Assembly (NCBI RefSeq): GCF_018860245.1 | Contig: NZ_JAHKPD010000008.1 | Location: forward strand, 377,821 to 441,820 | Origin: Pseudotamlana agarivorans | GTDB lineage: Bacteria > Bacteroidota > Bacteroidia > Flavobacteriales > Flavobacteriaceae | Direction of reading: 5' to 3' | DNA length: 64,000 bases | Shown here: one piece after another, positions 16,453-25,704 of the stretch | Layout: each line of letters starts with the position of its first letter | Numbering within the stretch: position 1 is the first letter of the stretch | The notes under the pieces: generated by a model | The model's input: the letters and a program-made list of their open reading frames with translations, nothing else | The model's database searches: none | Told to the model about the DNA's origin: nothing | Program-made: the position numbers and the translations under genes

Positions 16453-18990
16453 ATGAGAAAAATTACTTTTTATTTACTAATGCTCTTTTCTATATCAGCA
16501 ATAGGGCAAGGCGTAACTCACACCATTAGTGATCCAGCGGCTATAACTTCTTTATCGGCGTCGTTACAGGCTGGAGATGAAGTGGTGTTGCTGGATGGAA
16601 CTTATACCTCGGATGAGCGTATTAAATTTTCTCCTACAACAGGAACGGCAGCAGAACCTATCACTTTTCGTGCTGAAACTCCGGGAGGCGTTAAGTTTAC
16701 AGGTGGTTTAAAAATGAGTATAGGTGGTGATCACGTTATTGTAGACGGCTTCTACTGGAAAGGCGGGATTGGAGCGAGCAACTTTATCGAGTTTAGAGAT
16801 GGTTCATCTAACTATGCGAATCATAGTACGATTCAAAACTGCGCTATCGATGGCTTAGAAATTGATCCAGATGATGCAGCAGATGATATTATTGATAAAT
16901 CAATTACTAAACACCGATGGATTGTTTTATACGGTACTTATAATACGGTGATAAACTGTTCTTTCATGAACAAAAATAGTGCTGGAGCTTTAGTGTTGGC
17001 AGAAATGGAGTACAATGCGTCTCCAGATGGCGTTTCAAATACCAGGTGTAATGTGGTTGGGCATACTATTAGTAACAACTACTTTTATAGGTATGCAAAA
17101 ATGGATGCTAGTTTAAGTAACTCTGGTGATAGTGAAACGATTCGTATTGGAACCAGTGAATACCAAAACGTAAATAGTGAAACTACAGTGAGTAATAATT
17201 ATTTTGTGGAAGCCGATGGTGAAAATGAAATCATTACTAACAAAAGTAAAAACAATACGTATATCAATAACACTTTTAGAAGATGTAGAGGTTCTTTAGT
17301 CCTTCGTCATGGTTCTGGAGCCTTGGTAGATGGGAATTATTTCTTAGGAGAAAATGTTGAAGGTACAGGAGGTATTCGTATTGTGGATAGTGAACATACA
17401 GTTACTAATAATTATATCCAAGATTGTATTAATGTATTAGATCAAGCGAAATGGAATAACGGGATCACCTTTTTAGGTGGTGGTGATAGCCATGCTGTAG
17501 ATTGTAATTCAACAAGTGTTTCAAACGGGTACCAAAAAACTGTATCGGTAAATATTAGTAATAATTCACTAGTAAACACGAATGCTCCTTTATTTTATAA
17601 TGAAGATAAAGGATCAAACGATCCAAGTGGAAGTGTCATTAATAACTTGGTTTATTTTGCTTCCGGTAATGGTAATGTTACCGATGTAATCACAGGAGAT
17701 TCAGCAACAGCTTTCGATAACTTAGGTACTGGATTAACATATAATGGGAATGTATATACGGGTACAAGTTTGGGAGCTACAAATGCTGGTTTTTCCGAAG
17801 ACAATAGCATTACAGCTACTGCTAGTGGAGAAATTTTTACATTCTCGGGAAATAAAGGTGCTGATATGGGTGCTTACCAACCGGCAACCGATGCGATGGT
17901 AGGTCAAGGTATTGGAGCGTGCTTTTTAGATAATTCTGGAGCTGTAATTACTAGTGGTAATTGTACAATTCAAGTATTAGAATCTTTAACAGTTGGAGGA
18001 TTGTCTACTTTGGATTACACTTCAGGGAGCTATGATGTTGATGTTAATGCTAATGTAAGTTGGTCTGCGACTGTAAATGATAATTGGATTACTCTTAGCC
18101 AATCATCTGGTACTGGTGATGCAACCGTTTCTGTGACTGTAACAGAAAATACATTGAGTTCTTCTAGAACAGGAACCGTAACTTTTGAACAAACTTCTGG
18201 AAACTCAAGTATTGTTAGAACGTTAACAGTATCCCAAGATATGGCCGATCCTCGTGCTAATTTAAACTTGATTAATCCAACAGCTACAGATGTTTCTGTG
18301 TATTCGTATACAAATCAGGAAGTAGATCCTAGTAAAAATAAAGACAATCAAGCAGTACATAGTTTAGATAAAATCTCAGGAACCTATTGGGCGAGTGATA
18401 GAACACAGGATCCAGCTGGAAGTGGGAAATCTATAATTATTTACGATTTACAAGGGGCTTTTGATTTAGACTTGATAGATATTGCAACATCATCAGGAAA
18501 AACATATAACCTTCAAATTTGGGTATCTACTTCTGGAGTTGATGATGCAGACTTTACAAATGTATTTGGAGATATTGTAACCACTAGTGATGGTGATATG
18601 CAGCCGTTTATTCCTTCTTCAACAATTGCAGGTGTTAAATATGTTAAAATTATTGGTGACGGACAACCAGGAGGAAGTAATTACACTTCAATTCATGAAA
18701 TTGAATTTTATACAAGTCAAGCACTTTCAAATTCTGAATTTGAAAAGAATACTGTGAAATTATATCCAAACCCAGTTGTAAATGGTGTTTTGTATTTAAA
18801 TAAACAAGACTCAAGTGTTAGTGACTTAAGAATTTATGATATTTCTGGGAAAACGATTTTAATTAAGAAATTAAATCCTGCTGTGCAAAAAGAAGTTATA
18901 GACGTTTCTTCTATTTCTAAAGGCATTTATTTTGTAGAAATAACTAATGGAACAAGTAGATTGGTAAATAAGATCGTTGTTTCAAAATAA
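16453..18990 (+). CDS. Secreted PL6 alginate lyase with BACON, discoidin and T9SS domains (copy 1)
   Basis: The 845-residue protein has a signal peptide (1-18), a PL6 parallel beta-helix (about 22-480), a BACON domain (about 510-595; VDVNANVSWSATV, SGTGDATVSVTV), an F5/8 type C (discoidin) domain (about 600-755) and a T9SS type A sorting domain from LYPNPVV (about 768-845). The predicted catalytic pair is Lys264 in NKSKNN and Arg285 in LRHG, 21 residues apart as in chondroitinase B-fold PL6 lyases. PL6 enzymes cleave alginate (often MG or G blocks) by beta-elimination. BACON and discoidin are probable glycan-binding modules. The enzyme should be exported by the T9SS. A near-identical architecture follows in the next gene. 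Confidence 0.88.
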   Translation: MRKITFYLLMLFSISAIGQGVTHTISDPAAITSLSASLQAGDEVVLLDGTYTSDERIKFSPTTGTAAEPITFRAETPGGVKFTGGLKMSIGGDHVIVDGFYWKGGIGASNFIEFRDGSSNYANHSTIQNCAIDGLEIDPDDAADDIIDKSITKHRWIVLYGTYNTVINCSFMNKNSAGALVLAEMEYNASPDGVSNTRCNVVGHTISNNYFYRYAKMDASLSNSGDSETIRIGTSEYQNVNSETTVSNNYFVEADGENEIITNKSKNNTYINNTFRRCRGSLVLRHGSGALVDGNYFLGENVEGTGGIRIVDSEHTVTNNYIQDCINVLDQAKWNNGITFLGGGDSHAVDCNSTSVSNGYQKTVSVNISNNSLVNTNAPLFYNEDKGSNDPSGSVINNLVYFASGNGNVTDVITGDSATAFDNLGTGLTYNGNVYTGTSLGATNAGFSEDNSITATASGEIFTFSGNKGADMGAYQPATDAMVGQGIGACFLDNSGAVITSGNCTIQVLESLTVGGLSTLDYTSGSYDVDVNANVSWSATVNDNWITLSQSSGTGDATVSVTVTENTLSSSRTGTVTFEQTSGNSSIVRTLTVSQDMADPRANLNLINPTATDVSVYSYTNQEVDPSKNKDNQAVHSLDKISGTYWASDRTQDPAGSGKSIIIYDLQGAFDLDLIDIATSSGKTYNLQIWVSTSGVDDADFTNVFGDIVTTSDGDMQPFIPSSTIAGVKYVKIIGDGQPGGSNYTSIHEIEFYTSQALSNSEFEKNTVKLYPNPVVNGVLYLNKQDSSVSDLRIYDISGKTILIKKLNPAVQKEVIDVSSISKGIYFVEITNGTSRLVNKIVVSK

Positions 18991-19015
18991 TAATATTATT
19001 CATTGTACTATTTCG

Positions 19016-19048
19016 GAAGGGGTTGTCTTAATAAGGCAGCCTCTTTTG
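19016..19048 (+). terminator. Terminator after PL6 gene 1
   Basis: A 13-bp stem with some G-U pairs (AAGGGGTTGTCTT with AAGGCAGCCTCTT) is followed by TTTTG-T5. Confidence 0.65.
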
Positions 19049-19177
19049 TTTTTCTGTAATTTGAGTTTTGTTGAATGACGTTAAAAAGTATCCAGAAGCC
19101 CCTTTGCTTAGAGGCGTATTTAAATAGTTAGAAGATCTAATTTTGGAATGAGCTTATCGCTATAGGTTCTTTGTTTG

Positions 19178-19231
19178 TTGTTTTTTTGGAATTTTATTGT
19201 ATATTTGGAAAACCAGTTTGGAAAACCAATT
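19178..19231 (+). promoter_or_regulatory. Promoter-operator cassette B (PL6 gene 2)
   Basis: TTG (19178-19180), a 19-bp spacer and TATATTTG (19200-19207) form the promoter. The operator array TTTGGAAAACCA and TTTGGAAAACCA follows; the third element seen in the other cassettes is degenerate here. The in-frame TTG at 19197 lies inside this cassette and so cannot be the translation start of the PL6 gene. Confidence 0.7.
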
Positions 19232-19277
19232 TTATTTCAAACAAAACATACCAAAACTAATACTAAATCTAATTAAA

Positions 19278-21878
19278 ATGGTAAGAAAATCTACTCTTAT
19301 TATGCGATCGTGCGCTAGAAATACACGAACAACTTTCAATTTGTTATTTCTGTTTTTATTTGCTTCTCAGTTTGCTTTGGCGCAACAAATTTATACGATT
19401 GACGATCCAGAGGATATCAGGGGGTTATCGGCTACATTAGTTCCCGGGGATATTGTTGAGCTAAAAGATGGGGTTTATAATAATTCTGGTCGCATGCGCT
19501 TTGGCGCGAACGGAACAAAAGACAATCCTATTATTTTTAGAGCGCAAACGCCAGGTGGGGTGACTTTTACTAACGGTGCCCGTTTAAGTATTAGTGGAGA
19601 TTATGTGGTTGTCGATGGGTTTTACTGGAAAGGTGGTTATGGTGCAAGTGCCGTAATTGAGTTTAGGGATAGTGGGGATGTTGCTTATCATAGTACCATT
19701 CAAAATTGCGCGATGGATGGGTTAATTGTCGATCCAAGTGATGAGGTTGTTGGTCAAAGTAAAAAACATAATTGGATCAAGTTGTATGGTAATTATAACA
19801 GCGTTATTAATTGTTCATTCATGAATAAAAAGAACGCAGGTGCCTTAATTTTGGTAGAGCTTTATTATAACATCACTCCTGATGGTGGGATTACAAACAC
19901 CCAGTGTGATGAAGTAGGTCATACAATTAGCAATAATTATTTTTATAATTTCGAAAAAATTGATCCTACCTTAACTAATGCTGGCGATAGTGAAACGATT
20001 CGAATTGGTGTTAGCGGAGGTCAAATGGTAAACGCTAATTGTGTGGTTAATAATAATTATTTCGTTAAATCGGATGGTGAAAATGAAATTATTACAAATA
20101 AGAGTAAAGGGAACTCCTATATAAACAACACCTTTAGAGAGTGTAGAGGTTCATTAGTGTTACGTCATGGTTCTAATGCCACTGTAGATGGGAATTTCTT
20201 TTTAGGTAATAATGTTGAAGGTACTGGCGGAATTAGAATTGTAGATAGTGATCATTCAATTACAAATAATTACATTCAAGACTGTGTAACGACTATAGAT
20301 CAGGCCAAATGGAATAATGGAATTACGTTTATTGGCGGAGAGAAATCTAGTATAGATGACTGTATGTCTACAAGTTCTTCAAGTGATTATCAGGAATCTA
20401 AAGATATTACACTTTCTAATAATACTATTGTTAATACTAATGCGCCTTTATTTTATAATATCGATAAAGGTGATGGTGCTGTAACAGGTACGATGGCTAA
20501 TAATTTAATTTATTTCAGTTCTGGAAATATTAATAAAACTGATGTGATTGTTGGAGAGACTGCGACTGCATTTAGCGAAATTGGTCAGAGTTTAATGTAT
20601 TCTGGAAATGTATATGCCGGAACAGATTTAGGGGAGTCGGATGCGAATACCGGAAATGGATTTTCTTTAGAATCTGGAATTACCGCAACTCCAGACGGTG
20701 AGATTTTTACATTCTCTGGAGCTACAGGAAAAGGTGCAGATATGGGCGCTTATGAACCTGCTACCGATGCAAAGGTAGGCTTTGGAATTGGAGCCTGTTT
20801 TTTAAACAGTGCTGGAACCAAAATAATTAATGGTGATTGTAATATTGTTATTCAAGAATCATTATTGGTAAGTACTTTGCCTTCATTTACTTATGATGCA
20901 GGAAATAATACGGTTGATGTGACGGCTAATGTGAGTTGGACGGCAGCATCTAACGATTCATGGGTAACTATCGATACCAATGCAGGGTCTGGAGATGCAA
21001 CAGTATTAGTAACGGTAACTAAAAATACAAGTTCAGTAAGTCGTACAGGTACCGTAACTTTTACCCAGGATCCAGGAGGTGATGATATCGTTAGAACCTT
21101 GACAATAAACCAAGAAGCGCCAAGCCCAACAGATTTAGCTACTCTTATTAATGACCAGGGTAACGGTACTGATGGTGTAACCGTGCACTCTTTCTCTATG
21201 GAGCAGGTAACTTCCACTAAATCAAATTATGCGGTAAACGTTTTAGATAAAGATCAAGGAACGAATTGGTCATCAGATGGTACTACTGGTGGAGACTCAT
21301 TTATTATTATAGATCTAGGGGCTTATTATGATTTAGAAATTATTGATTTTGCTTCTACTAACGGAAAAACATACGATTTCCAATTAAGAGTGTCTAATAC
21401 GGGTGTGGCAGATGGTGATTTTACCGACCCTTTTGGTACAGGTAATTTGATAAGTAGTAATGATAATACCTTTAAAAGTTTTGTGTTGCCATCGGTAGCG
21501 AATGGGGTTCGATTTGTTAAAATACTAGGCTTCGGTCAGCCTAATGGTGGTGGTAGTGACTGGACCTCCATAACCGAGTTGGAATTTTATGGAGATTTTA
21601 ATGCGTCACTTTCTACTGAAGAACAAATATTCTCCAAACAATTAAAAATGTACCCTGTGCCTGCTAAAGAGGTGTTGAATATTAATACTAAAGATGTTGT
21701 TGTAAATAACGTTAGTGTTTACGGTTTAGACGGAAGATTGGTTCTTAACAAATCGGTTGGGAATTCAAATGCAGGAATTACTTTAAATACTTCAAGTTTG
21801 TCTAACGGAACCTATGTGATTCGATTTACAAACACCAACGGACTAAATGAGTCTCGAATGATTGTGGTGTCTCATTAG
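19278..21878 (+). CDS. Secreted PL6 alginate lyase with BACON, discoidin and T9SS domains (copy 2)
   Basis: The start is set at ATG 19278 (MVRKSTL), giving 866 residues and a signal peptide ending near FALAQ. An upstream TTG in frame falls inside the promoter. The order is the same as in copy 1: PL6 beta-helix (about 40-500), BACON (about 528-610), discoidin-like (615-770) and T9SS sorting domain from MYPVPAK (about 790-866). Predicted catalytic residues are Lys275 (NKSKGN) and Arg296 (LRHG). The two proteins align over their whole length, so they arose by tandem duplication, but the sequences have diverged clearly. Each gene has its own promoter and terminator. Different block preference or product size is possible but not readable from sequence. 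Confidence 0.88.
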   Translation: MVRKSTLIMRSCARNTRTTFNLLFLFLFASQFALAQQIYTIDDPEDIRGLSATLVPGDIVELKDGVYNNSGRMRFGANGTKDNPIIFRAQTPGGVTFTNGARLSISGDYVVVDGFYWKGGYGASAVIEFRDSGDVAYHSTIQNCAMDGLIVDPSDEVVGQSKKHNWIKLYGNYNSVINCSFMNKKNAGALILVELYYNITPDGGITNTQCDEVGHTISNNYFYNFEKIDPTLTNAGDSETIRIGVSGGQMVNANCVVNNNYFVKSDGENEIITNKSKGNSYINNTFRECRGSLVLRHGSNATVDGNFFLGNNVEGTGGIRIVDSDHSITNNYIQDCVTTIDQAKWNNGITFIGGEKSSIDDCMSTSSSSDYQESKDITLSNNTIVNTNAPLFYNIDKGDGAVTGTMANNLIYFSSGNINKTDVIVGETATAFSEIGQSLMYSGNVYAGTDLGESDANTGNGFSLESGITATPDGEIFTFSGATGKGADMGAYEPATDAKVGFGIGACFLNSAGTKIINGDCNIVIQESLLVSTLPSFTYDAGNNTVDVTANVSWTAASNDSWVTIDTNAGSGDATVLVTVTKNTSSVSRTGTVTFTQDPGGDDIVRTLTINQEAPSPTDLATLINDQGNGTDGVTVHSFSMEQVTSTKSNYAVNVLDKDQGTNWSSDGTTGGDSFIIIDLGAYYDLEIIDFASTNGKTYDFQLRVSNTGVADGDFTDPFGTGNLISSNDNTFKSFVLPSVANGVRFVKILGFGQPNGGGSDWTSITELEFYGDFNASLSTEEQIFSKQLKMYPVPAKEVLNINTKDVVVNNVSVYGLDGRLVLNKSVGNSNAGITLNTSSLSNGTYVIRFTNTNGLNESRMIVVSH

Positions 21879-21928
21879 TAATTAAGTAGAGTCTAACGTT
21901 TATTCAACGTTTTTTATAAATAAAATTC

Positions 21929-21960
21929 AAGTCAGCAGTTTTTAATTGCTGACTTTTTTT
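21929..21960 (+). terminator. Terminator after PL6 gene 2
   Basis: AAGTCAGCAGTT pairs with AATTGCTGACTT, followed by a T-run. Confidence 0.85.
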
Positions 21961-22076
21961 ATCCCAAAAACTCGTGATTTATGGCGTAAACGTTGGATGA
22001 AGAGGGGTGTGGTTTGTGGTAAGTTGGTATATGGATGGCTATTTAATTGTTTGATGTGAAATTTAACAAAGTAAAA

Positions 22077-22140
22077 TTTGGTTTATTCATAATTATACCT
22101 ATATTTGGAGAACCAATGTGGTAAACCAGTTTGGTTTGCC
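22077..22140 (+). promoter_or_regulatory. Promoter-operator cassette C (carbohydrate-binding-like gene)
   Basis: TTTG (22077-22080), a 19-bp spacer and TATATTTG (22100-22107) form a consensus promoter. The operator array TTTGGAGAACCA, TGGTAAACCA and TGGTTTGCCA overlaps the -7 box. Confidence 0.75.
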
Positions 22141-22193
22141 ATATAAAACTTAACCTAAATTTAAATTGAATACTAATTTTAAACTAATGTAAT

Positions 22194-23114
22194 ATGAAAA
22201 CAAAATTACTTTTAGCAGCATTATTTACTGCATCGTTTGGCTTTGCTCAAACAAACCTTGTTCAGAATGGCGATTTAGATACGCATACTGTTGATCCAAA
22301 TGATAATGCAGATACATTTGATATGACACCACCTGAAGATATAGATGGTGGTTCTGATAATAGTCCGTATTTTTTAGTTTGGAATAATACTGATTTAGAT
22401 ACGTGGTTAGAGACGTTTTATGGTGATGATAGTGAGCAGCCAGGTTCTACTAGTGATGGAACTTTTGATGCGGCAGGAAATAAAACTAGAGGCGTAAAGT
22501 TAGGCGAGGCTAGTCGTCGTTTATATCAAAAAGTGTCGGTTACTCTAGGTGCTACGTATAAATTCTCAGTAGATTCTAGATCTGAGGCTGAAAATGTGAC
22601 GACAGAATTCTTTATGTTGAATGAGGAGATTTTAAGTGAGGATGCACTTGCTCATGACGGTGATATGGTAGATGGGTATTTACATATTACAAATGATTTT
22701 AATTCTAGTAAGGGTAATGCAACAACTAATACCTTTACAAATAACTCTGTTACGTTTACAGCGACAGCTGACTTTGTTGTAATCTACGGTAGAGCGCTTC
22801 AAGCTGTTAATAGTTCTAATGAAGTGTTTTATGATAACTTTGTGCTTGTTGAAGATACTACAGCATCTGTAGAAGACGCGACATCAAGTGAATTCGCAAT
22901 CTATCCAAATCCAGCAAACGATATTTTAAATATAAAATCAAACAACCTTCAAATTTCAGCTGTAAGTATTTACAGTTTGTTAGGGAAGAGTGTTTATAAG
23001 AACAATCAATTTAGTGGTAGCATAATTGATTTGTCTAGCATCAACAGAGGGGTTTATATCCTGAAAATTGAAGCTAGTGGACGTACTTTTAGTAAAAAAT
23101 TAGTAGTTCAATAA
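22194..23114 (+). CDS. Secreted carbohydrate-binding-like protein with T9SS sorting domain
   Basis: The 306-residue protein has a signal peptide (1-19, ending FGFAQ), one beta-sandwich module (about 20-225) and a T9SS type A sorting domain (about 232-306, YPNPANDILNIKS). The module opens with LVQNGDLD, continues with GVKLGEASRRLYQKV and TYKFSV, and ends with EVFYDNFVLVED, a layout like CBM4/CBM16-type or other galactose-binding-like folds. A closely similar module forms the C-terminus of the PKD lipoprotein at 37241. No catalytic domain is present. With its own alginate-type operator, it is probably a secreted alginate-binding protein. That role is inferred, not shown. Confidence 0.65.
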   Translation: MKTKLLLAALFTASFGFAQTNLVQNGDLDTHTVDPNDNADTFDMTPPEDIDGGSDNSPYFLVWNNTDLDTWLETFYGDDSEQPGSTSDGTFDAAGNKTRGVKLGEASRRLYQKVSVTLGATYKFSVDSRSEAENVTTEFFMLNEEILSEDALAHDGDMVDGYLHITNDFNSSKGNATTNTFTNNSVTFTATADFVVIYGRALQAVNSSNEVFYDNFVLVEDTTASVEDATSSEFAIYPNPANDILNIKSNNLQISAVSIYSLLGKSVYKNNQFSGSIIDLSSINRGVYILKIEASGRTFSKKLVVQ

Positions 23115-23131
23115 GTAGTTGTTTAGTTATT

Positions 23132-23163
23132 AAAAGCCTTTTAGTAAAATAAAAGGCTTTTTT
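23132..23163 (+). terminator. Terminator after the carbohydrate-binding-like gene
   Basis: AAAAGCCTTTTA pairs with TAAAAGGCTTTT, with a T-run. Confidence 0.85.
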
Positions 23164-23184
23164 GTATTTTAAGAAAACCAAACC

Positions 23185-23231
23185 AAAAGCAAACCATAAA
23201 ATGACTATTTGTCGTTTTGTAGTTTGCTTTT
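23185..23231. repeat. Inverted repeat upstream of PL6 gene 3
   Basis: AAAAGCAAACCATAAAA and TTTTGTAGTTTGCTTTT are near-perfect complements around a 13-bp loop. It lies about 105 bp before the PL6 lipoprotein gene, which lacks the operator cassette of its neighbours, so it may be a regulatory site. That is conjecture. Confidence 0.4.
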
Positions 23232-23336
23232 CTAAATCTTAAGACTATCTAATTTGTAAATAGTTTTAGTTTGTTAGCTTATTTATAGTTAATTAATTAT
23301 AACTTTAGGTTCGAATAATCATAATTTATAAGTGCA

Positions 23337-25697
23337 ATGAATAAAATTCAGAAGAAAAATGTTCAACGTCATTTAATAACAAAAGCAGCATTATTATTAA
23401 CTGTTTTGTTTTTAAGTGTAGGGTGTAAGGAGAAAACGGCAAAAGTGGCGTCTTCATCGGCTGTATCAAATGGTAACGAGTTAAACGAAGCCATTAAAAA
23501 AGCAGAACCGGGCGATGTTATTGTATTGTCTAATGGTGTTTGGAAAGATGTTCAAATAAAATTTAAGGCAAAAGGTACCAAAGACCGGCCTATAACCATC
23601 AAGGCTGAAACAGCTGGAGGCGTTTCCATTGAAGGTGAATCTTACTTGAAGTTCGCTGGAGAATATTTAGTAGTTGAAGGTTTGCATTTTAAAAATGGTT
23701 ATTCACCGTCAAGTTCAGTTATCGATTTTAGAATTGGTGAAAATGAAATTGCATACAATTGTACAGTAACAAACTGTGTGATAGAAGATTTTAATCAATT
23801 ACATCGTGATGAAACCGATTTATGGGTGCAATTCTGGGGTAGAAACAATACTTTAAGCAATTGTTATATCGCTGGTAAAACCAACCGCGGACCAACAGTA
23901 CGTGTTAATTTGGAAGGTATCGAGAGTATGAATAACTACCACCAAATTGTAAACAACCACTTTGGTCCACGTCCTAGAAAAGGTGGAGCTAGTGCAGAAA
24001 CCATTCAGATAGGTAATAGTTTTACGTCTATGGCACCAAGTTATACTATGGTTGCTAATAACCTTTTTGAAGAATGTAATGGTGAGGTAGAAATTATTTC
24101 TAGTAAAACAAACTTTAATGAGTTTAGAGGAAATGTGTTTTACAACAGTGAAGGGTCTTTAGTAACTAGACATGGTAACTACTGTATTATTGATGGTAAT
24201 TATTTCATTAACGATAGTAATAACACGAACGTTGGTGGTATTAGAATTGTAAATTCTGGACACTGGGTAACAAACAACTATTTCTTTAACATCAAAGGGG
24301 CTAGTTTTAGAAGTGCCTTAGCGGTAATGAATGGTATACCTAAATCACCACAAAACAGATACAACCAAGTTACCGATGTTGTAGTGGCTTATAATACTTA
24401 TGTAGATTGTGTTTCGCCTTGGCAGTTTGGTGTAGGTACCAACATTGATCAAGCGGATGTATTGCCTAAGTCGGAAATTAGATCGGCTAAAGCTATTAGA
24501 ACTACTGTAGCAAATAATATTATTTATAACGAGGTTGGAGATCCTGCTCCGGTTTTTGAACATGATAAAGCGGATGGTGTTCTTTTTAAAAGTAATGTGA
24601 TCAATAATCAAGGTGTTGAATACAAGGATTTTGATGGCGGTATTCAAACAGCACCATTAGAATTGACAAAAATTACAGATAATATTATGCTTCCAACAGG
24701 TGTTCCAAGTTCGGTTGTGCCTTATCAAGGTTTTGACTTTAATACGATTACTAAAGATTTATTTGGTAATTCTAGAGATGAAAATAATATAGTAGGAGCA
24801 AGTTTAAAAGCAGATGTTGCGAATCCGAACATTTTAGATAAGTCTAAGTACGGAGCAGATTGGTATTCAAATATTGTTGAAGCGAAAGCATCTACAACAC
24901 ATGCAGTTGCTTCTGTTGAAGAGTTACAGCAAAAAATTGATGCAGCCAAATCTGGAGATGTTATCGCTTTAGCTACTGGTGTTTATGAATTAGATAAGTC
25001 TTTGAAAATTAGTAAGTCAATTACTATTCAAGCACCTGCCGAAGAAAAAGCTCAAATTATTTTTTCTGGAGCTGCCAATGCACCTGTTTTTGAGTTAAAT
25101 CCTAAAGGGCTTTTAACTTTAAACAATGTGGTATTACAAGGTAACGGTGAAAATTATGCTTTTGCAACTTTAAAAGAAAACATGTCTAATCACTTTGGTT
25201 TAACGGTTTCAAACTGTGAGGTTAGTGATTTTGCTTATGCTTTAAGGGTTTACAAAGAAGCTTTCGCTGAAAGTATCACTTTCGAAAAAACCGCTTTTGA
25301 TAAATGTGAAAATGGTCTTGAGTTATCTGAAGAGATTAACGATAAAGGCGATTATAACACTGAATACTTAACCATTACAGATTGTACTTTTAATGCGATT
25401 AAGCAAAATGTGGTAGATTACTATAGAGGTGGCTACGACGAGTCTACCATTGGTGGTAACTTGTTAATTGCTAACTGTACATTTACAAATTCTGGTAGTC
25501 ATGAAAAAAACAAGACATTATTAAACCACCGCGGTATAGTTAATGTTAATATTAAGGATAATACCTTTAAAAACAACCATGTTAAATTTGTGTCTGTTTT
25601 ATGGGGTGCAAAGAATAACGAACACTCAAACAATACCATTTCTAGCTCTGGTGTTATTAAAGTTCAAGAGAATTTAGAGATGAAAATGATGTATTAA
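23337..25697 (+). CDS. Two-domain PL6 alginate lyase lipoprotein (AlyGC-like)
   Basis: The 786-residue protein carries a lipoprotein signal ending in LSVGC. The N-terminal PL6 beta-helix (about 40-430) holds the predicted catalytic Lys257 (SSKTN) and Arg278 (TRHGN), 21 residues apart. A second beta-helix (about 520-786) begins with VASVEELQQKIDAAKSGDVI. This two-helix layout matches the exolytic, G-specific PL6 enzyme AlyGC. BACON and T9SS domains are absent. The residues after the lipid cysteine are basic (KEKTAK), unlike the acidic export signal of surface lipoproteins, so a periplasmic position is more likely. The heparinase-like gene begins 7 bp downstream, so the two are co-transcribed. 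Confidence 0.85.
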   Translation: MNKIQKKNVQRHLITKAALLLTVLFLSVGCKEKTAKVASSSAVSNGNELNEAIKKAEPGDVIVLSNGVWKDVQIKFKAKGTKDRPITIKAETAGGVSIEGESYLKFAGEYLVVEGLHFKNGYSPSSSVIDFRIGENEIAYNCTVTNCVIEDFNQLHRDETDLWVQFWGRNNTLSNCYIAGKTNRGPTVRVNLEGIESMNNYHQIVNNHFGPRPRKGGASAETIQIGNSFTSMAPSYTMVANNLFEECNGEVEIISSKTNFNEFRGNVFYNSEGSLVTRHGNYCIIDGNYFINDSNNTNVGGIRIVNSGHWVTNNYFFNIKGASFRSALAVMNGIPKSPQNRYNQVTDVVVAYNTYVDCVSPWQFGVGTNIDQADVLPKSEIRSAKAIRTTVANNIIYNEVGDPAPVFEHDKADGVLFKSNVINNQGVEYKDFDGGIQTAPLELTKITDNIMLPTGVPSSVVPYQGFDFNTITKDLFGNSRDENNIVGASLKADVANPNILDKSKYGADWYSNIVEAKASTTHAVASVEELQQKIDAAKSGDVIALATGVYELDKSLKISKSITIQAPAEEKAQIIFSGAANAPVFELNPKGLLTLNNVVLQGNGENYAFATLKENMSNHFGLTVSNCEVSDFAYALRVYKEAFAESITFEKTAFDKCENGLELSEEINDKGDYNTEYLTITDCTFNAIKQNVVDYYRGGYDESTIGGNLLIANCTFTNSGSHEKNKTLLNHRGIVNVNIKDNTFKNNHVKFVSVLWGAKNNEHSNNTISSSGVIKVQENLEMKMMY

Positions 25698-25704
25698 TTC
25701 ATAC

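Noticed and set aside
19197-19277. N-terminal extension of PL6 gene 2 from a TTG start
   Set aside because: The extra 27 codons overlap the promoter-operator cassette shared with four other genes; the ATG at 19278 gives a normal signal peptide.
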